DNA from: Lojkania enalia
Lineage: Eukaryota > Ascomycota > Dothideomycetes > Pleosporales
Assembly: GCA_010094045.1 (NCBI GenBank)
Contig: ML986599.1
Coordinates: 242,787-306,786 of the forward strand
DNA: 64,000 nucleotides
Reading direction: 5' to 3'
The translations under genes were made by a program, and so were the position numbers. A model generated the notes under the pieces. It did not search any database. It was not told where the DNA came from and worked only from the letters and a program-made list of their open reading frames with translations. Below, in pieces: positions 57,523-64,000 of the stretch; the first letter of the stretch is position 1; every line of letters starts with the position of its first letter.

Positions 57523-58483
57523 CAAGCCTGCTAACGGTGTGGGTGGTGAAGGTGTGTCGGCGTACATGCGACAAATAGAGTGCAGAAGATTCTGTACGTG
57601 TTCGTGTGTGAATGACTATATGGCGTTCAAACCTGGGTTTCGGTTAACGTGTCAGAATGGGACGCCATCTATGCATTCAAGGTATCATGATTTATTCAGC
57701 TCTTACACGACGGCCGAGTTATCTTTCAGGAGCATCATTGTGCCTGAAGGAAAATTCTATAGTCAGAAGTGAGATTATTAGTTTCACAATGGGGCTACAA
57801 TTGATTCGGGATAATTGAATCATATACTCTCTTATATCAAATTCTAATATCTAGATTTACATCCATCTGTTTCATAAGGTCTTAATTCCTGGCTATGTTC
57901 CCTAGTCTAGCTTGAGCCCATCAATGTCCGAAGATCTAGCAAAGCGCTGTCGCTGATTCGTTCAGAGCAAGGCCTCAACATGTAGACTTGATCACACCCT
58001 ATCGTAGATCATTCACTTCCATCGGGACAAATCCTCCCGATCTGACTATCGTATTCCGGCAGGGGAAGCGCTGTGGATTAATCTGTAACTCCCAGCTGCA
58101 CTCCACTCGTATTTCGGTTTTCTATCATGCTTTTGCAGCCCCTTCCCATATTGAGCGGTCTTCTTGGCAAACCTGCACCAACTCTATCTTTTTCTTCTCC
58201 TCTTATTCGTGCAATCTCTTCTTTTCGCAGGGAACCGCACGTGGCTTGCCGTCGTAAAACTCCATACTAGTACCCTTTCGTCAAAAAGCGCCTCCAAATC
58301 TTACGATAGGCCGAAATGTCACAAGTCCCGCTTGAGGAAGCGAACTTGGCGTTGAGGCGTCTTCAGCTGCTTCTGCACCTGCAAGGGGTTGCTTTTTGGT
58401 AGTCTTTTCTCCTCTTTTCCCCTCTCTATTCATAATTTCGTCATTCTTTTGATCAAGTCGCTCTTTATTGTGTAATTTTCACC
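57523..58483. other. Intergenic region
   Basis: 3' flank of the unknown gene and promoter of the glycoprotein gene, with a T/C-rich leader from about 58170 to 58480. No gene is visible. Confidence 0.5.
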
Positions 58484-59647
58484 ATGCGCGCCCCACTACT
58501 GTCACTCTCTTGCGTTCTACTGAGTAGTTACCTGTTCTGGAGAACGGACGCTTCATGGTAGGTTGTTTTCTAATGAATTCGGGGAAATATCTGACGGTAA
58601 ATAGCTATTATCCTGATGGATCATTTCCGGATGACTATATATATGTGCCTTGCTCGGGAGATGAATTTACGTCTTGTTGTATATTGGGGGAAGATCAGTG
58701 TTTATCAAATGGTACTGCCCATTACTTTGTGCCGAAGCTTTATTTCTAAGCATCTTAGGTTTATGTTATTACTCCTGGTCGGACTCCATGTACCGAAGTG
58801 CCTGCACTGATCAGAGCTGGAACTCGACGAACTGCTTCCAGCACTGCAAGACAGGAGGTAAAGATGCCATCGCAACTTTATTATGTAGATTTACTCATGT
58901 CTCATAGACTACGCTTCAAACAGGGATGAGTTAGTACACTGTGGAGACAACCGATACTGCTGCTATTCAGATGGAAGTACATGCTGCAATGATGACTCCA
59001 AAGTCTTCACAGTGGATACTGGTACCATCATCAAGGACCTCGCTACCACAGGATCCTACTCTTTGCCCATCGAGACTCCGACTCAGCTGCCAGTGGCAAC
59101 TGTCACAAGCGATAGAGGTACTATTGAAACGAGCTCCGTAGAAGCCACGAATAGCAGACCTAAAACCACGAGTACAGACACCAGAGCGACAATCACGGGC
59201 ACAGGCACAAGAGCTACAAATGCTGCCGCCGCCGCAACATCGACGAACGAGCCGTCCGAGAGCTCCGATTCAGGCTCAGACGGGCTCTCTAAAACAGCTT
59301 TAATAGCTATCGCTGTAGCAGGGATAGTCGTCCTTCTCCTTGCTATCGGGCTCGTCTGGTTTTTCGTCCGAAGACGGTATCGAAGGAAGCTCGCCGCCGG
59401 CAACACCTCACAATCCTATCCCATGTCCAGCGACGGTTTCCAGAAGCTGCCAGACAAGAGCCCCAGACCTGTAGAAGTTCCCGCACCCATAAATTCGCCC
59501 GCTCCGCCCTACCAGCCTCCAGCTTACCATCCCCCGCCACTACAACATAATGCGGTTGAGATCGATAACTCGCTTCTACCGCCGGGGAGGAATCCGTGGG
59601 GTCAGCCAGTGTTTGAAGCACCGGCACAGCCATATCGGCAAATGTAA
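58484..59647 (+). CDS. Single-pass cell-surface glycoprotein (secreted Cys-rich head, TM, cytosolic tail)
   Basis: Four exons, 58484-58557, 58605-58711, 58759-58857 and 58908-59647, encode 339 residues. The N-terminus MRAPLLSLSCVLLSSYLFWR is a signal peptide. The head is Cys-rich: CYYPDGSFPDDYIYVPCSG, CCILGEDQCLSNGLCYYSW, ACTDQSWNSTNCFQHCKTG and CGDNRYCCYSDGSTCC. This CYxPDG pattern is common in mould membrane proteins of unknown function. A Ser/Thr-rich stalk for O-glycosylation follows, then one membrane helix (TALIAIAVAGIVVLLLAIGL) with an RRRYRRK stop-transfer and a Pro-rich tail (APPYQPPAYHPPP). The layout resembles WSC/Mid2 wall-stress sensors, but homology is not claimed. The third intron ends at a CATAG (58907); the later CAG breaks the frame. 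Confidence 0.85.
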
Positions 59648-60079
59648 TAGGGTTGCGCGCTCCGATGGTTACAGAGGAAGAATTAAGGCAGGTAGAAGCT
59701 GCATTTTTAGGTTCCCCGTACTTTTAGTAGAGGTTCAGCTGCACATGGTGTTAGAATGTGATTCAGTATATTCCTACAAAGCTAGATATTGATTTGGCTC
59801 TTGACTTCTGGAATGAAAGGCGAAATGCAATACGGAGTTCTTGGTTTGCGGAAGGCATTCTGATAATGTAGAGTTTATACTTCCGAGCAATACACCGCCG
59901 AGGTCTGGAGAGATTAGAACATTAATGAAGCTAAATTATGGCCCACAGATACAGTAGCAAGAGTTCAATGCGGATTCTCTAGCCTTGCATCGGCGATTTT
60001 CTGACTGGTTGGTGCTTAGCCTCGCCGACCCACACCTCCTGGCATTGCGGACATATCCCCCCCACCCACCCAAGAATTT
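59648..60079. other. Intergenic region
   Basis: 3' flank of the glycoprotein gene. No gene is visible. Confidence 0.5.
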
Positions 60080-60093
60080 AAAAAAAAAAAAAA
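60080..60093 (-). terminator. Pol III terminator (T14 on the minus strand)
   Basis: Fourteen A on the + strand, hence T14 in the transcript sense, starting 13 bases after the 3' end of the tRNA-Glu gene. Confidence 0.85.
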
Positions 60094-60106
60094 TTTTAAG
60101 CTAACT

Positions 60107-60252
60107 TTCCGACACCGGGAATCGAACCCGGGCTTTTCTTTGTTAGTAGAGTATGGTACAGGATTGATATGAGGAAACTAACCCTTGCCGGCACTCGTTG
60201 AGTGTTGTGCTCTGATGAGAGCGGCAAATCCTAGCCACTAGACCATATCGGA
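60107..60252 (-). tRNA. tRNA-Glu (CUC) with a canonical intron and a second insert in the variable loop
   Basis: Read on the minus strand. The acceptor stem TCCGATA (60252-60246) pairs with TGTCGGA (60114-60108) through one G-T pair; the D arm is GTCTAGTGGCTAGGAT. The anticodon stem TGCCG (60226-60222) pairs with CGGCA (60190-60186). The loop CTCTCA/C has anticodon CTC (60219-60217). The T arm is CCGGG TTCGATT CCCGG. A box and B box are intact. A 24-nt intron (60192-60215) lies at the normal 37/38 position and contains GAG that can pair with the anticodon. A second 50-nt insert (60133-60182) breaks the variable loop; removing it leaves AGGC, and the tRNA becomes exactly 72 nt, the usual size for tRNA-Glu. 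An oligo-T terminator follows. Confidence 0.88.
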
Positions 60253-60756
60253 TATTGTTTGATGGTGACGGAAACTACTATATCTATAACCTAAGACTAT
60301 TAGCCGAACCCAAGAAAAGAGTGGGGTTATCCAGGATGCTGCACTTTCCTCGTACAGGATATGATGTATTGTGGGACCTATCAGGGTGGAGATAACTCCA
60401 CAATCACATTTTCGGCAAGGTAGAATATTAGAGATTTTAAATGTGAACTCCATTCTTCAATTTGGTTCGAGGTTAATAGCCACAAAGTAAGACAGCCCTT
60501 CCCGTTGATTTATCCATACGTCAAATTGATCAAGCACGAGCCTCCGCAAATAATGCGCATCTCGAAGACATTAACAACCAAACTTTCTCGGTAGATATTC
60601 TGCAGAAATCAATACGACCGTTCCTCATGGCTCAATAATATAGCATACGGCTCAGCGACAGACAAATCAGAAATCGGAAGTTGAAAAAGATATGTTGCTT
60701 TATAGAATAGGCGAGGACATGGTAGCACAATTTAAGAAAAAGCGGTATTTGGGTGA
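60253..60756. other. Intergenic region between tRNA-Glu and the ArgRS-like gene
   Basis: Both genes are on the minus strand. No further gene is visible. Confidence 0.5.
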
Positions 60757-62766
60757 TCACTCAGCCACTGGGGTATCTGCACGATCCTGTTCCACTTTCG
60801 CAACGGGCTTGATTCCAAGGAGCCGGAACGCGTTCTCAAACACTATTCTTGTGGCTTCGTACAAAGTCGCCTGTACAGGTGTGACTCTCAGTTCTTCTAC
60901 TTCTTCCTCCTCGCCCAAGCATTCTTGTAGCTGTTCGATGAGGTTGACGAGGTACGTCGTGATTACAGCCGACTCCATGGATTTATATGTAGTATGAGTG
61001 ACCTCGGGATATTGTGCCAGAAGACGAAGTAGGTTTGCTGGCTTTTCTCCTGCAAGGGACTCGTACTCCTCCCGTGAAAGCTCTTCTCTAGCCGGATTTG
61101 CCTTTAGAATGGAACAAAGCCTTGCGTACCAATACTGAAGACCTGGACCTGTCTCAGGCTTGAAGGACGTCATAGCATCAATATCAAAGGCATGGTCATT
61201 CGACCTCCTAGCGGAAAGCTCTTGGGTTAGAAGAGCAGATATTCCCATCACTTTAGCAACGTCCTCGGAGCTCCCGAGTAAGGTAGCCTTACCCTCTTCC
61301 GCCTTAAGAGAGTTAAGCATGGCTTCCTCACACTGGTCGAGCACATTAAGTGGTTGGTGTCCAATGCCCATTCTGTCAGCTGTTTTTGAGACATTACTGA
61401 AATGGACATGCTCTAGCTTTCCAGCAAGGTCCTGCATATCCAAGGCTAGCAGGATCTTAATAAGCTGGGAGAAGTGAACGTTCTGATCGTTTGCAACAAC
61501 AAAAATCATCTTATCGAACTTGAATTTCCTAGAGCGCTCCAATACCGCGGCGAGATCGCGAAGCAGGTATGTGCTGGCTCCTGTCCGATATCGTATCATC
61601 GCTGTCCCAGCTCTTGCGCCATGCTTTTTCATGCCCACTATCCAGGCACCCTCGCTTTCTTCACTTACGCCCTTATCCTTCAATAGCTGCTCGACTTCTG
61701 TCATAGTCTTCTGACTGATCTGCGATTCCCCAGAATATTCATCGAAGTCAATGCCCAAGCGTGAATAGAGCTTTGTGTAGTTAGCAATATTCACATCTCG
61801 AAAGCGTTTGACTAGGGCTAATGCTTCCTCATCGCCCTCTTCCAACTTCTTGAAGAATGCATTTCGCTCAGCAAACAAACCTTCGCTCTCTATCTTGGCT
61901 TGTTCTTCGCCATGTTCGTCGCCGTCCTCTCGAGTCTTCTTGTTGGCTTGATCTCTTGCTTTCTTTGCCTTTGCCATCTCAGGCAAAAACAGTTCATGGA
62001 TCCTATGGTACACGTTGATGAGATGCCCGGCAGGATCAGCTTCAAATGCTTCCTCATTGCCAAATTTTTCCCAGCCAACTGCGAGTAGCGCCATTGACTT
62101 CCCCCAGTCTCCAAGATAATTTATCCTCGTGACATCCCAGCCCATAGTCTCATAGAGCTTGCTGATGAAAGCACCATGGATGGCACTCCTCAAATGCTTG
62201 CCCTGGAAATCACAGGCGTTCGGCGAGGAAAACTCGACGACCAGCTTCTTGCGAGCTCCATCTAGAACAGTCGGTTCATGCAGACCAAGAGTAACGTCGC
62301 TGCCATAGGTTTCTTTTCTATTCTTGATGTAAGGGAGAAGCACCTGCCCCAGCGTTTTCTGAACGAAAAAGACACGTAGATGTACACCATCCAGAAGCGG
62401 AAGCAGAAATAGCGGATGATCTTGCGGGAACTATACACAACATAAGTGGCACGACTATGCTTGGGTCAAGCACCGAACCTTGGTCATTAGGTTTGGGACG
62501 AGCTCATCAATTTTCCCGCCTGGGAAGAGTCTTGGCAGTATCACTGTCAAATCTCCATTGAAAATGTTATTGGGCCATTGGATCGACTCAGATGCTACCG
62601 CGGAGTTACAACCCGTAAGGCTACTCAGAAGCTCAGCTAGATAAGAGCGATAGATATCCAAAGGGTTGCTGCTAATCGCCTTAGATGCCGGGAAATGTGG
62701 AACCGGGACATTCAAGTCCAATATTCCAAGTGATATTTCCAAATCGGTTGTAGGAGGTATAGTCAT
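60757..62766 (-). CDS. Arginyl-tRNA-synthetase-like protein lacking the class I catalytic motifs
   Basis: Two exons on the minus strand, 62766-62479 and 62430-60757, encode 653 residues, close to the size of fungal cytosolic ArgRS. Homology is clear along the length: NPLDIYRSYLAELLSSLTGC, KKLVVEFSSPN, GWDVTRINYLGDWGKSMALL, LYSRLGIDFDEYSGESQISQ, STYLLRDLAAVLERSRKFKF and MTSFKPETGPGLQYWYARLC. However, the HxGH nucleotide-binding motif after SSPN is replaced by QGKH (residues 172-175) with one residue lost. The MSxRKG-type KMSKS loop is replaced by SNVSKTADRMGIGH (about 433-452). The C-terminus, normally ending in PVERM or similar, is extended and polar. It is therefore probably not a normal synthetase; it may be a paralogue with a regulatory or other tRNA-binding role. 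Confidence 0.88.
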
Positions 62767-63540
62767 GGCTTTCGGTGGACTTTTCTTGCCTGAGGCCAAT
62801 TTTGGATAGGAATAATAAGTATTAGGAGTAGCTCAGGCTGAAGGTCGCGCAGGCTGAGCTTATCGAGCTTATCGAGAGTCATCTGATATCTGATTGATGC
62901 CTAAACAGCACGCCTGACAGAAGTGAGGCTGAAGATACGCGGTAAGAATGGGTTTTAGATGTCTCGTGATTGATATGGATGATCCTCTTAGATGTGCGGT
63001 CATTGATCACGACTGTGCGCTCAATTGCGTGTTCTCATCGGATTGGTCGTAGCTTGCAGACGCATAGGCGACTAGGGTCGGACGTGAATCCACCCACCCT
63101 ATAGTACATGCATACTTTATAACTAGGATAGGCAGACTGGATGACTAGATAAATATGGAGGTGAAATCAGGCTTTCATGGGTGAGCTACGGCTGCGGTTC
63201 GGGTTGTATGCCGGCTGCTAAACGCTAACTGCCGTGCGCGACGACCTCACAAGCTGATATGCGTCTCTTGATTGTACACATGTGCCGCCCGCCTAGAATC
63301 CGGTGAGATCCTTCTGACGTGGTGTATAGATATTGTAGACAAAACATACCGATCACGGACATCACTAGAGTCAAGCGCCCTATCAATTCATGCCTTCGGA
63401 TAGTCCAGGGAGTAGGCTATAAATTATACCACAATTAAAACCAGCAACATAGCACAGGGGTCCTAGATCACTTTTGCAGACAAACAGGGCTGAGCAATAT
63501 TTCAGTAAGTAGGAATCCAATCCTTGCATCGCTGTCACCT
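62767..63540. other. Intergenic region
   Basis: Promoter of the ArgRS-like gene and 3' flank of the next gene. No supported gene. Confidence 0.5.
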
Positions 63541-64000
63541 TCATACTCGGATATCTTGGAACTGAGATGCATCTGCGGTAGCAGAAGGGTTTCTGTGTCT
63601 GTCCCGTGTCCATCTGGCCTTGACGTAGTTGCATGCGACCTTCCACCAGCCATACTGTCGCGCTAGGGCCCCGAACGAAACAAATGCCCTCACGACAAGG
63701 GAAAGAACTACAATGCACCCGATCAACGTTTTAGTGTTACGCTGGAAAGGAACAATATTCTGCTCCACTTGAAAGTATGCAAGGGCAATTGTGATGGGAG
63801 CAATGATCTAGCGTATGTTAGCCTTTTCTAGACAGTGTAGCGTAAATATACAAACCGAGAGTGTTAATTCCGCAGTGAGTCCGTTGTGCTGTGTAGTCTC
63901 GAGACTTTCTTTAGTAAGATCGTTACTCTTTCGACTTAAGATATTACTCTCGAAGTTCAGCTGGTTACTTGAGTGGGACAATGAATGACCATCCAAGTTC
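63541..64000 (-). CDS. 3' end of a membrane-protein gene (partial)
   Basis: The frame is open to the window edge; a 48-nt intron (63808-63855) separates exon 64000-63856 from the last exon 63807-63541. The upstream part is polar (SNQLNFESNILSRKSNDLTK). The last exon encodes two hydrophobic segments, IIAPITIALAYFQ and LIGCIVVLSLVVRAFVSFGA, and then a basic tail (YVKARWTRDRHRN). The order of a polar helix, two close membrane segments and a short tail recalls fungal CorA-like or het-type membrane proteins, but this is only a resemblance. The start is outside the window. Confidence 0.6.

Noticed and set aside
60757..62766. ArgRS-like gene as part of a cyclodipeptide (RCDPS-type) biosynthetic cluster
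   Set aside because: No tailoring enzymes or cluster-like neighbours are present, and RCDPS enzymes are not described as ArgRS homologues.

Overview
The window is nuclear DNA from a filamentous ascomycete (Pezizomycotina). The genes are compact and carry short introns of about 47-90 nt with GTRNGT/YAG borders, and several products are typical of that group: a palF/RIM8 arrestin, an F-box/propeller protein, DHA2 and YAT transporters, PXR1 and a short fungal THOC5. The species cannot be named from the sequence. Exon joins were worked out by hand from splice signals, reading frame and family conservation; no search was run.

Layout. 1-432 is the 3' end of an unrecognised gene, followed by about 4.7 kb without a supported gene. 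A YAT amino-acid permease lies at 5094-7026. From about 7.5 to 15.3 kb there is an AT-rich, gene-free block that reads as a decayed tandem satellite built on a TTTTAG-headed monomer. From 15.5 to 64 kb the window is gene-dense: HIS1 (-), RPS28 (+), a DHA2 drug transporter (-), PCH2 (-), a CSC1/OSCA channel (+), an F-box protein (+), THOC5 (+), an SHPRH/IRC20-type helicase-RING protein (+), palF/RIM8 (+), a small unknown (-), PXR1 (+), mevalonate kinase ERG12 (-), STE24 (+), a lysine-rich unknown (-), mitochondrial bL34m (+), a frame-broken unknown beside an assembly gap, an Impact-family protein (-), an unknown coiled-coil protein (+), a single-pass cell-surface glycoprotein (+), a tRNA-Glu (-), an arginyl-tRNA-synthetase-like gene (-) and the 3' end of a membrane protein gene (-).

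The genes are mostly unrelated housekeeping functions, not a pathway cluster. Recurrent arrangements are divergent pairs sharing a promoter (HIS1/RPS28, PCH2/CSC1, the 165-aa gene/PXR1, ERG12/STE24, the lysine-rich gene/bL34m) and convergent pairs with short shared 3' regions. ERG12 and STE24 are both linked to prenyl chemistry (isoprenoid precursor supply and CAAX processing), but this may be chance.

The most interesting items are: a tRNA-Glu(CUC) gene with a normal 37/38 intron plus a second 50-nt insert in the variable loop that carries spliceosome-like signals; an ArgRS paralogue that has lost both class I signature motifs; the strand-biased TTTTAG satellite; a GC-AG intron, a 15-nt microexon and an in-frame stop-free intron in otherwise ordinary genes; a perfect Gcn4/CpcA site upstream of HIS1; and an inverted pair of PacC/Rim101 sites upstream of palF/RIM8.
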